A DNA stretch of 64,000 nucleotides. Origin: Thamnidium elegans. Lineage: Eukaryota > Mucoromycota > Mucoromycetes > Mucorales > Mucoraceae. Where the stretch lies: NCBI GenBank assembly GCA_025201345.1, contig JAIXMG010000010.1, forward strand, positions 248,001 through 312,000, given 5' to 3'. The translations under genes were made by a program, and so were the position numbers. How positions within the stretch are numbered: the stretch's first letter is position 1; every line of letters starts with the position of its first letter. Of the stretch, positions 11,344 through 22,700 are shown piece after piece. The notes beneath the pieces were generated by a model, which did not search any database, was not told the origin of the DNA, and saw nothing but the letters and a program-made list of their open reading frames with translations.

Positions 11344-12889
11344 TTATTTAATAAGTGGACTCCACGTCTTTACAAATCGATCTACTCTAGGACACTGCAT
11401 CATACTCGATGTAGAAAACGCACTAACGATAAACAAAAGAGCTTCCTGAGCAGATTTAGTAGGTACCGTGACCTTATTCCCAAAATAAAGTACTGTGCAA
11501 GCAGCACAAAGTGTATCTGTCATTTGAGGTAACTGACAAATATCTCCTTCATCTAATAATAATTTAATCACTTGTATAAATCCGTACGCTGCGTTCATAC
11601 AGCTATACAGATTCTTTTCCACATTGGTTTTGGCTTTACTGGTTGTACTTGAAAAGTAATCTGTCCATGTTTCATTTTCTTGTTGCGGTAAGGTCTCTAA
11701 TGCAGTCATCATACGATGCTGATGGAACTGAAGCATACCAGAGAAATAAAGTGCGTGTAACTGTAAAGCTAATTTATCCTCTGTACTGTACTGTGTTAAA
11801 CATCGTTTATACAAGAACAATTTCAAGTACTTTGATCTCCATTCATTTAACTGATCATGGTTTAATACCATATGAAGTCCTTTAATTCTAAACTTGAGTG
11901 CAGTATCCGTTAACCCAGTCGATTGACTTATCTGCATTGATTTCTTGACATGGTGATATTCAATAATAGGTTCACAGCATTTAGAAATCGAAAAACTCCA
12001 GTCCAACTCTGCCATCCATAACACCAACCTATGTAAATACCCCGACGGTTGTTCATCCATCACTACTTGCATATGCCTCCAAGCCAAACAAAACAAATTT
12101 CTTCCTTCATTTTCTTTTGCCATTAAATACAAATACTGATACATGATCACTAATGTTTCAATCGTTGTCACTGAAATCACATCAAATTCAATCAATTCAT
12201 GCGCTGTATAATAAGAGTCCAAAGCCAAGTCATTCAAAAACGAATAAATCCCATATTTCTCTGGATGACAAAGAGCTGCGTGTAATGCAGTATATGCAAA
12301 TATAGCACTGGCATATGATTTATTGAGTTTACCCATTCGATAACTTTCTACTAAATTCTTTTTATGACAACAACTAGATGCATAAAGTTGTAGCAATGAT
12401 TCAAATATAAATTCCGGATAAACCGATAAAAGATTATAGTATGTGTTATCCTCATCGTTAGAAGAAGGGGAAGACATGCTGAGGTTAGACGACGATGTCC
12501 TGGATAAAGTACCGTAGATATCTGAACTAGAGAAACTGGATGAGGTGCGAGTAGTCGGTTGTGGTTCTTCTTGTTGTTGCTGTGGTAACTGATTTCTTAA
12601 CTCAACGAGTGTCGTATAAAGTTCGCCTAACGTATGAATATTGGTCTCTAGTTCAAAAATGGATCTCTTTCGTCCAGTTATCTTCCAGCCAAAAGGCAAC
12701 GAAAATGATTCCTCCTCTTCTTCTTGTTTAATTATATAATCGCTTGTTTGAAACGACCAATCAAGAACATGTGATTGTCTTTGACTATCCACAGCTAAGC
12801 AAAAACAAATTTATTTTTTTTGAAAATGTATATTTACTATGTAATAAAAACTTACCACAAGGATTCACGGCTTCATTTCTAAATGTCAT
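11344..12889 (-). CDS. Transcription-factor-like protein lacking a zinc cluster
   Basis: Two exons on the minus strand, 12856-12889 and 11344-12794, encode 494 residues beginning MTFRNEAVNPCAVDSQRQ. The segment SLPFGWKITGRKRSIFELET corresponds to SLQPFAWKITTTHKGLSVES in the zinc-cluster factor at 7364-9909. The following helical region (YPEFIFESLLQLYASSCC) aligns in order with its regulatory domain. The roughly 35 residues before this contain no Cys-rich cluster, and the upstream DNA shows no exon encoding one. A Ser-rich and Gln-rich linker follows the WKIT motif. It probably arose by duplication of the neighbour and loss of the DNA-binding part; it might act as a dimer partner or dominant regulator (inference). 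Confidence 0.75.
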
Positions 12890-13555
12890 TTTTTGTTGTT
12901 ACGATGAAAAACAAATACGGGAAACAAGAAAGAGAGAAGGAAACACTAAACTCAATATTTATACACCTTGTTTTTAATTTAGCTGTCACTCTTTATACAT
13001 TTTGATTTATATCATATAACGTGATCACATAAAAAAGGCATCGTTTTTTTTAAAAAATACGCTTAGCAAACCCCTGGGACCAGTTAGTTCAAACCTTATT
13101 GTCTTCTGTCAGAGAAACTAGCGCAAACTTGTAATTCCCCCTTTTTTTTCTCTGCTATACCACGGGCACACTAAAATAGCTGCAATTACCCTTTTTTTTT
13201 TCTAAAAAAAAAGCATCATTTGTAGTCATATTGATATTATTTCACTTGTATGATAACCATTCATGCTATATAATATTGGTGCTATGGTATCAAATTACCT
13301 ATTTAGCAACCGATGATTTTGCTGTACATATGCGATCAATGCAAAAAAAAAAAAAAAAAAAGATCAACTCTTAGAGAACCACTTAATATTGCTATTCATT
13401 TTGTACTCTTTATTATTATTGTTTTTAACTTTACATTCCATTACACACACACTTTTTTTATAAAGAAAAAAGCTGGTAATATTATACATTTGTTTGTTTT
13501 TGTTTTAGGTTGTATGCATCATCCATTCTAATTATAGTTTTTAAAAAGAAATACT
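12890..13555. other. Intergenic, no gene seen
   Basis: Upstream region of the zinc-less factor and 3' side of PUS3. It contains homopolymers (A17 near 13343) and T-runs. Short open frames here look like chance. Confidence 0.5.
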
Positions 13556-14965
13556 CTAAATGTTTTTCTTATTCAACTGTTTCAATCGATATTTTTCTTT
13601 TTTAACTTGATCTGAATCAGCTCTCTGTCTGGTTAGAAGTGGTTTATACTGAGTGGTTCGAACTGATTTACCAGCACCTAAAAGAACCGTCTGCTGCTGC
13701 ATATCATTTGCTTTAATAAACTGAGAAAGACCCATATTATGAACAACCGATTTGTTTTCGATTTGATCTAATACAGTCTTGAATAAAAACCCTTTAATAA
13801 CATACGAATTCCATAATTGATGAAAGTGACGGTACGTCCGCAGTGGTGTGGGTATAGTCGTGATCCTCTTCCGTTCATTGTTATAAATCCAGTCAATGCC
13901 ATCAAACTCACAGTCATACAACATGAGTGGTAAATCACTAGCCATAGGATAATCAGGTCTCGCTGACACTTGATCAATATCCAGCAACGCTTTCACAATC
14001 TCTGGCTTCTCCAACTTTTGTCCTACCAAGAACAATATCGACATAATACATCTCACCTGATGCCACAAAAACGCAGTTCCTTTCAGCTCTACTTGGTAAA
14101 ACCCTTCATTTTCCTCCACCGGTAAAATATCCAACGATAAAACAGTTCGCTCATAATTAGTTATATTCTTTGAAGGATCCAGCCTACAAAAGTTTCTAAA
14201 ATCATGCGACCCTGTCATATACACAGCTGCTTCTCTCATTAAATCAAGATCCAAATCCCCCTTTTCAAAAAAATACTTGTACGTTCGTGATTTACAATCG
14301 AATCTTGCGTTAAATGTAGGTTGAACAGGTGCCCAAGCCAAAATTCGTACGTCGTCTGGTAACAATCGATTCAAGATTTCAATATAAGGCATAGGTTCAA
14401 TCGTCTCGCTTGATTTATTTTGTTTACTACGAACGTTCAATGCAATCACTTGACCTAGCCCACTCACTCCTTTATCTGTTCGTCCGCACCGAGTAAACTG
14501 ACATTGATCCTGATGCATAATCAGTTTACAGGAACGTAATGCTTTAAATATTTGTCCTTCGACTGTTGGCATTACTAATTCATCGCCTTGTGAAGCAAAC
14601 CCCGAATAATTCCAGCCAAAGTAAGCTACTTTTAAAGCAATACGTCGTTCACCATATTGGCTTATATCAAATGGCTTTCGATCCACTTTTTCTTTTATCG
14701 AATGCTCATTCTTCTTCTTTAACCGATTCTCTAGTGTTTGAATCTTTTGAATAAGTTGTGTTTTACTTAGTTTTTCGTAATTGGAAGGAACATAACCGGT
14801 ATTATTGAGAGTGAAACGAGATACTACTCTCTTGAGCCAGTGATTCATACTTTGACAAGGGGGTTGTGAAATAATGATTTTTTTTTTAAGGAGCAGGCTT
14901 ATTTTTGTACGGGAATAGAGATCCCAGTTTTTATTTAAAGTCCTTCGAAAGTCGTGTGGGATCAA
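13556..14965 (-). CDS. PUS3: tRNA pseudouridine synthase 3 (TruA family)
   Basis: Single exon of 469 codons from the first in-frame Met; a later Met (MNHWLKRVV, about residue 40) is an equally plausible start, because the extra N-terminus is Lys-rich and unconserved in appearance. Catalytic motif CGRTDKGVSG carries the nucleophilic Asp. Other TruA hallmarks are KVAYFGWNYSGFA, FNARFDCKSRTYKYFF and FLWHQVRCIM. In yeast Deg1/Pus3 modifies U38/U39 of the tRNA anticodon stem. The helix around LSKTQLIQKIQTLENRLKKK matches the N-terminal coiled segment typical of eukaryotic Pus3. Confidence 0.92.
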   Translation of the reverse strand: MIPHDFRRTLNKNWDLYSRTKISLLLKKKIIISQPPCQSMNHWLKRVVSRFTLNNTGYVPSNYEKLSKTQLIQKIQTLENRLKKKNEHSIKEKVDRKPFDISQYGERRIALKVAYFGWNYSGFASQGDELVMPTVEGQIFKALRSCKLIMHQDQCQFTRCGRTDKGVSGLGQVIALNVRSKQNKSSETIEPMPYIEILNRLLPDDVRILAWAPVQPTFNARFDCKSRTYKYFFEKGDLDLDLMREAAVYMTGSHDFRNFCRLDPSKNITNYERTVLSLDILPVEENEGFYQVELKGTAFLWHQVRCIMSILFLVGQKLEKPEIVKALLDIDQVSARPDYPMASDLPLMLYDCEFDGIDWIYNNERKRITTIPTPLRTYRHFHQLWNSYVIKGFLFKTVLDQIENKSVVHNMGLSQFIKANDMQQQTVLLGAGKSVRTTQYKPLLTRQRADSDQVKKEKYRLKQLNKKNI

Positions 14966-15949
14966 AAGACTACAGAGTTGTATGCTTTATTTTCTTCTAC
15001 TTTGCTCTATCATTGTATCCAAATTTTGTAAAGAAGCTTTAATAAGTGAAACCTTTTAGTTGAAATCGTTGCTTGATATACTTTTGGGGGAAATATTGAT
15101 ACACGGTCAATTTACACGGTTGAGTAAAAAAGGACAATACATTTATCTTTTATTTATTGTAACTAGTTATCCCAGTTTAAAGCGAACCGTATCCGTTTGC
15201 ACTAGCATACCACAAGAAAAAAACTTTCTTTGATAAAAATATGCACATACTATAAATATAAAAAAAAACAGATGAAATAATAAATAGGCTTGGTAAATAG
15301 GGGATCGTAGTTTATCACTTTTTTTTTCGTACTCGTATTTATATGAAACAGAAACTCGTTTTCGACCGTGTAAACCATGTTGAAAATGAAATAGAAATAA
15401 ATTTTACAATCAAACCCTTTTATTAATGCGAAAACTTTGTGTGTCTATGTTTCCCCTTAAGGAAAGTTAATAACTGTCAACTATTTCAACAACCATTTTC
15501 TTTTTTAAAAAAAAATAAAATGTTATCAAATATAGAAACGTTGTCCCTTTTTATACATATGTACGTCCATACACCAGTACTCGGGTACAACGCAATTGCT
15601 AAAAAAAAAAAAAAAAGGTAAACAACGAATATATATATATATATATATAATGAAACACGTAACTGTCAATAAATATTTGTTATCACTATTCAAAAGCAAA
15701 ACTTCCAAACCACCGCTCTATATTAATTTATACTATATTAACAAAATTCGACCTTAACAAAAACTTCTATAAAAAAAAAAGTAAACAACAAGGGCTCATC
15801 ATCCATCTATAAAAAAACACACCTCTACCGAAATGTTATTTTATCTTCCCAAAAAGGAAATGTTATTGTTATTTGATTATAAGACAAAGAGGCCCATATT
15901 TTCCTTTCTTTAACCTTTTTTCTCTCTTTTTTTCTTTTAACAATACAAA
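14966..15949. other. Intergenic between divergent genes
   Basis: Shared upstream region of PUS3 and the PH-domain gene. It contains the transposon-end-like string TCAATTTACACGG (15107-15119), an A-run at about 15601-15616, and an (AT)n tract at about 15633-15648. No gene seen. Confidence 0.5.
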
Positions 15950-18900
15950 ATGTACTCAAGACAACAACAAAATGTAGGTCCAAGAACCACAGACTGGCGT
16001 AATCAAGAATTAAAACGTACACCAAGTCCTAACCCAGAAGACCAACGACCACAAACAAAGTTTGTGCGAAGACCACTACCTACTACCAACAACGGACAAT
16101 CTGTAGCTGCTTTACAACAACATCATCAATGGCTTATGCAGCAACAAGACCCAAAACAAAATCGAGCTGTTTCTCCTATACCAACTGCAAAGCCCAGAAC
16201 TAATGATAATTTGATGACTATGAAACAGTATACTTTACCTCATAATGATATGGATGTAAGCTATGATGAAGATATGGTTGACGAAGGCGATGATGTAGAA
16301 GAAGAAAGGATGGTTGTTATTCAAGATATGAGATCAAGGTCTCCTAGTATCAACAGAAGTAAGTATATATATATATATATTGTTACTGTATAAAAAAATA
16401 CTGATTTGCTAATTAGGTTCAGGAGGATCCATCATGTCTGTTACAACTGCTGCTCCTAGTTTCTATCATACCTCACCTACAGTATCTCAAGAGTTTAAGG
16501 TAAAATAAAAGTCATGCATTTATAATTATTATGCTAAAAAACATGCATATTTTTTATTTATTTTTTTAGGTTGTAAAAGAAGGTTGGTTGTACAGAAAAA
16601 ATGGATTAATGGTAAGTTTAATTTTTTTTTACTAGTTATTTTCAAATTACTAAATTAAGCTACATTGTATATCTGTAGCAATGGAAACCTGTTTACGCTG
16701 TAGCTAAACACGGAAATGCAGTAAAGCCAGGCGGACTTTATCTTTACAAAGATGTCAAAGTAAGTTTTATACAACATATTTTTTTAATAAAAAACTCAAA
16801 AATATATATTAGTGCGCAAATCATATTCAAACTTATGATATGAGTGAAGTACTTGAAATATCTCCACGTGCACAAGACTATAAACAAGGTATCAAATGGG
16901 AGATCCGCATGTTGGTCAAACGAGACGATGTCATGTTAGCTACCGATGACATGTTATCCCGTAAAGACTGGGTCGATTCCTTAACATCTATTATGGGCAA
17001 AGTCTCTATCGCTACCCAAAACGAACTTACGTCACGTATCCAATCCTCTGAACAAATGAACCGAGGGCTTCGGGAAGTAGCTGAAGAACTAGACGTCGAG
17101 AACGCTCAATTAAAAGAACAAGTAGCCAGCCTGAAAGACTCTATTTCAAAAAAGGATAGATTCTATCAACAAGAGTTAACAAACAGAGAATCCGAGTTAA
17201 AGGAATCATTTTCTAAACAAGAAAGAGAGTTACACCAAGAGTTTGAAGCAAGAGAAGATGAATTAAATACTGAATTGGATCGTCAAAGACAGACTTTAGA
17301 AACTAAGTGTGAAATATTTGAACGCGAGGCAATGCAGTGGAGAAGTAAATACAATGATTTGGATAACAAGACCAAGTCTGATGCAAAAGGTACAGATGAT
17401 GCACAACAAGATACAATTAATTCATTACAGATTGAAGTTCGTAAATGGCGTAATCGTGTAGATGAATTAGAACATCAACAAAAACAAATAGAGTTAAGAA
17501 CGAATGAACGTGCTAGTTATAGGCCAAGAACAACTGCATACAATAACGAAGGTAGTTCTGATTCTATCAAGGAAGCCATGTCTGATGTCAAATTCAATTT
17601 ACAAGTCTTGAGAGACCAAATCAAAAATTCCTCTGAAGGCCCCTTATTAGATATCAAGACAAATGTCAATAAACTATATGACAACTTGGAAGATGCCAAA
17701 ATAGGTTGGACCGAACTTCAAAACGATATTATTAAATTCTTGGAATCTGAAAAGGAAGATACAGACGCAAAGGATGTAAACCATAAACACCTTGTTGAAC
17801 TGATTCGTCACGATGTTACTGACTTACGCGAAGAGTTAGTTGGTATTTCAATTGATGATGATGAAAAAAAGTTGCCTTCTTTAACTGAAAAATTTGACAT
17901 CTTGATTGAAATGGTTGAAAATCTTCAAATGGGTCAATCTCGACTTTCTTCTACCGTTTTAGAAAACGCTTCTTCATCTTCTTCTGCCTCTTCATTATCT
18001 GATATACCCACTACGCCTCATAACGAAGAAGACACTGTGCTTTTCAAAGCTGTCTCTTTACAGCAAAAGCAATTGACTGACTGGATCAAAGAATCACGAG
18101 AGATTCATAACTCTACCATGACCACCATTGAATCCAATCTTATTCAAAACCGAGATTTACCTTCTGTTCCCACAGACATCAGTCGTCTTCACGACAAGAT
18201 TACAAACACTATTGAAAGTGCCATGCAAGAATTAAGCAAGAACCAACAAGACGGACAAGACGAGCAAGGAAAGAACATCAAGGTCATAGCCAACTACTTG
18301 CAATTGATTACCAACGATATTCAAAACTCTTCTATTCCAGATATTGCCGCATTATCTCAGCAATTAGAAGATGTAGTTGAAAGATTGGGTTCGACTGAAG
18401 AACGGCTTTCACTTATCAACGGGCCAAGTTGGTCTTCTAATATGGAACCTTCATCTGGCCCACCAATTAGTGATTCTGATAAGTTGTCTCAGCTTCATAA
18501 CTTTGTTAAGAATACAGAAAGGTTTATGGAACGTTCGCTTCGTATCTTGAGTCAATACGGCGGTAACTCTGCTGGTATGGAAGAAACCATTCGTCGTGCT
18601 GTTAAAGGAACTTCAAAGGCACAATTGGAAGAGCTGGCTATCATTCAAAAACAAAATAAAGAAGAACGAGAAATTAGTGAGAAAAAGATGAACAGGTATG
18701 AAGAAAATGCTCGTACCTATTTTGATAAATCAATGGAAAAGATGCATACCGATCTTCATGAATTTACTGGTGTCATGTATGAAATGTTAGAGGCACTTGT
18801 CATTAAAGCTTTAGAGCATAATGCAGAAGGTTCATCCGATCACGATCAGCCAAAATCAATTGCAAATATTGTCGAGCTTCATGGGAAATTATCTGGTTTA

Positions 18901-19536
18901 AATCAAGCTTTGAAGACTGAAATTGCTAGACTTGAAGAAGAGAAGAAACAATTACAATCTACTGTTAAAGAGATGAAGAAGAAAACACAAGATCTTGAAA
19001 AGGAAATCGATTCACAAAAGAATGAGTTAAGAACAATCAAGTCTGAATACGATCGTGTGTCTAGAGATGTTACACAGTCTCGTCAAGATAGTGTTACTTC
19101 TTTAGCTAATGACTTGGAACCTCTTTTACGTCAGATCTCCAAGTTGAAAAAAATGGCAGGTGGTGAAGATAATTCTGAAGGTTATACTGATCGCCGTGAA
19201 AAAAGGGTAAGCATATTTAAGCTCAAATATATTTTTTCATGTACTTATCTTTTTTTTTTTTAGTTATCAAATAATAATAGATCAAAATCTCCTTTGCCAA
19301 CACGGTACGACGATGATCAAGAAGAAGATACAGGTCGTAAATTAAGATTCCCTTCTCCCAACATGACTCGTCAACAAAACCATAATCGTAGAAACTCTTT
19401 TAATTCTGAGAGCAGTGACAATACATTTAACGGAAGACAGACATACGATCAATCTAGTATTAAGTCACCATTAATGGGAAGCCGGGACAGACCTAGAGGC
19501 AAGAGTCCACTTGCTGGTTATTTAGCTCGAAAATAA
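15950..19536 (+). CDS. PH-domain, long coiled-coil protein
   Basis: Six exons (15950-16358, 16417-16499, 16570-16611, 16679-16759, 16813-19206, 19264-19536) join in frame to 1,093 residues. The N-terminus is disordered and Pro/Gln/Arg-rich (SPNPEDQRPQ). Residues about 160-275 form a pleckstrin-homology domain: VKEGWLYRKNGLMQWKPVYA, GGLYLYKDVK, a basic WEIRMLVKRDD strand and the closing helix RKDWVDSLTSIMGK with its invariant Trp. The rest is largely coiled coil (EEKKQLQSTVKEMKKKTQDL), ending in a basic Ser-rich tail (SPLPTRY, GKSPLAGYLARK). A phosphoinositide-binding scaffold at the cortex or an endomembrane is inferred. The PH domain is cut by three short introns, so the start depends on correct splicing; every junction keeps frame. 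Confidence 0.87.
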
Positions 19537-20065
19537 CTTCCTTTATACTAAATAAACATATACCTTAAATTACCTTTTATTATGACCATCATTTCAAAAA
19601 GATTTTTTTTTTTTTTGCTATATTTTTTTGTTTTTTTTCCAGCTTTCAAAGATTTGTTTTGTTTTGTAGGAAAACAATACGATTTATGTTCTTTTGGTTG
19701 TAACATAAAAAGCTCATTCTCTGGCTGTAACTATACTATTTAAATATACAGGTGCCTGATTTGAAGTACTCTTCTCCGATTGTCTGAAACTTAAAGTGGA
19801 ATACTTGTATTACTCTGAAACTAAACCAGTTAAATCTCCCTTTGAAAAAAAGATAGTTTTACATGAATACGAATGAAGAATATGCTCTCTTTTACATGAA
19901 GCTTTATTTATTTCTAAGCATTTGCATAAACGAACAAAAAGATGATGCACGTCAAGTACGAAAAATAGTCAATGTGGCTTGTTCCCTATTTGTCTCTTGT
20001 ATCAAATCAGAGGTTTACTTTTTTCAAATTCAAACTCAAAACTTTGTTTATACTCCGCGAAAAAA
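19537..20065. other. Intergenic, no gene seen
   Basis: 3' flank of the PH-domain gene, T-rich, with no coding or structural signal that I could support. Confidence 0.5.
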
Positions 20066-20067
20066 AG

Positions 20068-20079
20068 TATAAAAAAGAA
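20068..20079 (+). promoter_or_regulatory. TATA-like element before candidate ncRNA
   Basis: GTATAAAAAAG lies about 40 bp before the start of the GC-richer structured segment, a spacing compatible with a TATA-dependent Pol III or Pol II promoter. The assignment rests on position only. Confidence 0.3.
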
Positions 20080-20107
20080 TGCGAATTCCCTCTTTTTTGT
20101 TTCTTTA

Positions 20108-20466
20108 TCCGGGTGAGACCCTCATTGGTAGTAACGCCAACTATTGGTGTGCGGACAGTGATCCTCTAGCGAATGAGCGTGGTAATGCCTTGCATTGAAT
20201 GGGGGAAGTGTATAAAACTGGAGGAAACTCTCTGAGTAGGCGACTCTTAAAGATAATAAAGCACCATCCCATAGTGATATGACTTGGTATTATCGCGTCT
20301 GATCGATTATTTTCTTTCCTAACCAAAGACCTATGGTTTCTCTCTTGCTCTCTTTTATCTCTCCTTAAAAGTAGAGGGAATGCATGATACAAGCCTCCTC
20401 GCGGCCATTCCCGGGCAACATTCTCACTCTATAAAGGGTGAGAGTGGCTAATGTGTATCTTTTTTA
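20108..20466 (+). ncRNA. Candidate structured non-coding RNA (class unknown)
   Basis: About 360 bp, clearly GC-richer than its surroundings, with no coding frame. Potential hairpins in order: GGGT-GAG-ACCC at the 5' end, CCAA-CTA-TTGG, GGAG-GAAA-CTCT with a GNRA loop, GAGT-AGGCG-ACTC, GGGAATG (20376-20382) pairing CATTCCC (20405-20411), and a terminal stem CTCACTCT-ATAA-AGGGTGAG closed by ACATT/AATGT. It ends in a T6 run (about 20460), as Pol III transcripts do, and a TATA-like box lies upstream. I could not match SRP, RNase P, RNase MRP, U3 or spliceosomal consensus boxes. A SINE is an alternative. Confidence 0.4.
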
Positions 20467-20880
20467 ATGCTTAATAAAAATGAAAAATTAACAATAAAAA
20501 AAAAATGGAAAAGTCTCCAATAATACGTATTATTTCTTATTGGGCACAAACAACGATAGCCCTTTTATATGCAGCTTGAGGCTTTCAGGTACAAATGTAA
20601 GTATACATAAACATTATATAAAAACCCTCAACCAAACTCTGTTTTGGGCTTCTTCACTTCTTGTTTCCTCACTTTGATTAACTTTAATGTTGAACGTTTT
20701 GAAAGATTAAACATATGAAGGTTTTTTTTTTCCGTAATGAAATAAAAAAAGAAACAAACCATGAGTACATTGAGCTAAAAAAGCTCTTTAGTTTCCTGAA
20801 CTAATAATTATAATAGCTTTTTTAGATGCTTCTTCCTAGTACTATATACTTTACATGGTGGTGATTGTTCCTCAAGAATA
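20467..20880. other. Intergenic, no gene seen
   Basis: AT-rich spacer between the candidate RNA and the repeat field. Nothing supportable. Confidence 0.4.
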
Positions 20881-22700
20881 CTGGTGACTCTGGGTACTGA
20901 AAAAAAACCCCCCCCCCCATCTTCCGCTTGGTGTCTCTCAAAGTACATGTGCTTGTTATAATTACGGCTTACCAAATGTTTACCTTATGAAGATGTGTCA
21001 AGGACGATGATTGCGAAACGTGGCGCCAGAAGTAACACATTTACTTCCTAATCCCGCTTTAAAGGGACGGTTCAAGATGTATTAGTTGGTGTGATATCTG
21101 TGTAAACCATAATACCCTCTGTTAGAACCATCACTTCTAACTATTACACCTATAGTGGCGCTAATTTAAACGATCCTTTTACCTTACCTTATTGTCCAAC
21201 TTCACATCTTAACCATGGTAAACCACTTTATAATAAGTCTGTCATTTGAAAAACCTCAGGTTGATCTGGCTTTTTTTTTCTCTTTTGACAACATGATAAT
21301 CCAACTCCATCTGGTTAATCTGTCAAAGAGATATTATTATTATTTTATGAATACTTGGTGGTTATATTTAAGTGTGGTATACTGACAAACAGTTGTCCAA
21401 AACATGAAGTGATCATTATAGGAATATTATATTTGATGGGTAGCTCTTTTGGATGTATTTTTTGGTATTAGAAGGTAAGTTAGAATTAAAGAATAAAATG
21501 GAATATCAGGAGCTGATCTCATTAATTTCTATACTTATATAGCTTGTCGTACTCTCTTTCTTTTTATGTTGATGGTGATGGTCTTTCGAAGCAGGTATAG
21601 AATATATTGTCAATTATTAACTCTCTGGGTCACGAGAAACAAAAACTGTGCTCTACTTGACGTCTTTCAAAGCTACAAATTGGTTATAATGATTTGCCAA
21701 ATGATTACCATGTTACTAACTCCACTTAGTTAGGGAGACTGTGATACTGTCGCGGCTGGAATTAATACTTTCTTCTATCCCTTAATGGTACTTCGATGTG
21801 TTAGTATAGCTACTATGAGAGACTGTAAAGGACCTTTACGGCTGGGAATCATACCTTCTTCTATACTCATATTAGAACTAGTTCTCACTGGTTAAAATAG
21901 TAATCATAAGATGAAGATTTGTAATGGGTTTGTGATTTAAAAAAAAAAAAAACTACAGGTTGATATTACAGTTTTTATTTTTATTTTTATTTCCTTTGAC
22001 GACAGAGTTCATTTTCGTCACGTTAACTTGTCAGAATGTTGTTTTTTTTTCGGGAAAGGTAGAAAGTAAATTGCGTATACTGTTTAACAATATGACAGAT
22101 AGCTAATATAATCATAATAACTAATAGTTACATAACTTTTAGACGTCGTATGTTGTATGGCTCGCAAGGTTATTGGTGATCCTTAACTCTGGTTTGTGAA
22201 AAAAAAAAAGTTCCACTTTGTGTCTTCAAAGTGCAGGTTTGTTATAATGGGTTTATCGGGTGGGTTACTTTATGAGGCATGTTGACCACGGAGGAAAACT
22301 GAAGCGATCTCCTTCTTCTATTCTCTGAATAGTATGGCTGAAGACATATTAATTGGGTTTCCTATGGGTGAGTGCAATTTCATTGCTGCTGGAATTTTCA
22401 CTTCCAATTATCCTCATAACAAAATCTACTTAAACGTGCTAGAGATAACGCTTGTTATCCCTTTCGTTGTACTATTTTGCAAAGATCCATATCGTAATCA
22501 CGAGACAAACACTTGTAGTTTTTCGTCTCTTCTTTTGATACTAGAAGGTAAGCTAATTGATTTGTTTTGAAAAGAAAAAAAAAGCTAAATGCAATATATT
22601 TATCGTTTGGTTGCTGAATTGTTATTAAGATGGAAATATTTGCAAGTATTAGTCAAAGAAAAGGAGTATCAAGAGCTGCGATTTTTTTCCTTTTTTTTTC
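20881..22700. repeat. Field of old diverged tandem-like repeats
   Basis: Related blocks recur at 20925, 21660 and 22213 (TTGRYGTCTYTCAAAG followed by a TTGTTATAAT-like string). Others recur at 21465 and 22535 (GRTAYTAGAAGGTAAGYTA, followed about 40 bp later by a TATCAGGAGCTG or TATCAAGAGCTG string), and at 21770 and 21850 (GGCTGGAATT-like, then ACTTTCTTCTAT-like, itself recurring near 22305). Block order is partly kept, but spacing varies from about 550 to 1,070 bp, so this is an eroded duplication series. No intact frame; a C-run at 20910-20919. Confidence 0.45.

Noticed and set aside
20141..20392. 83-codon minus-strand frame across the candidate RNA
   Set aside because: No recognisable protein features; the hairpins and GC content are explained better by RNA structure.
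22334..22570. 78-codon open frame in the repeat field
   Set aside because: Lies inside diverged repeat blocks and shows no protein-like conservation between repeat copies.
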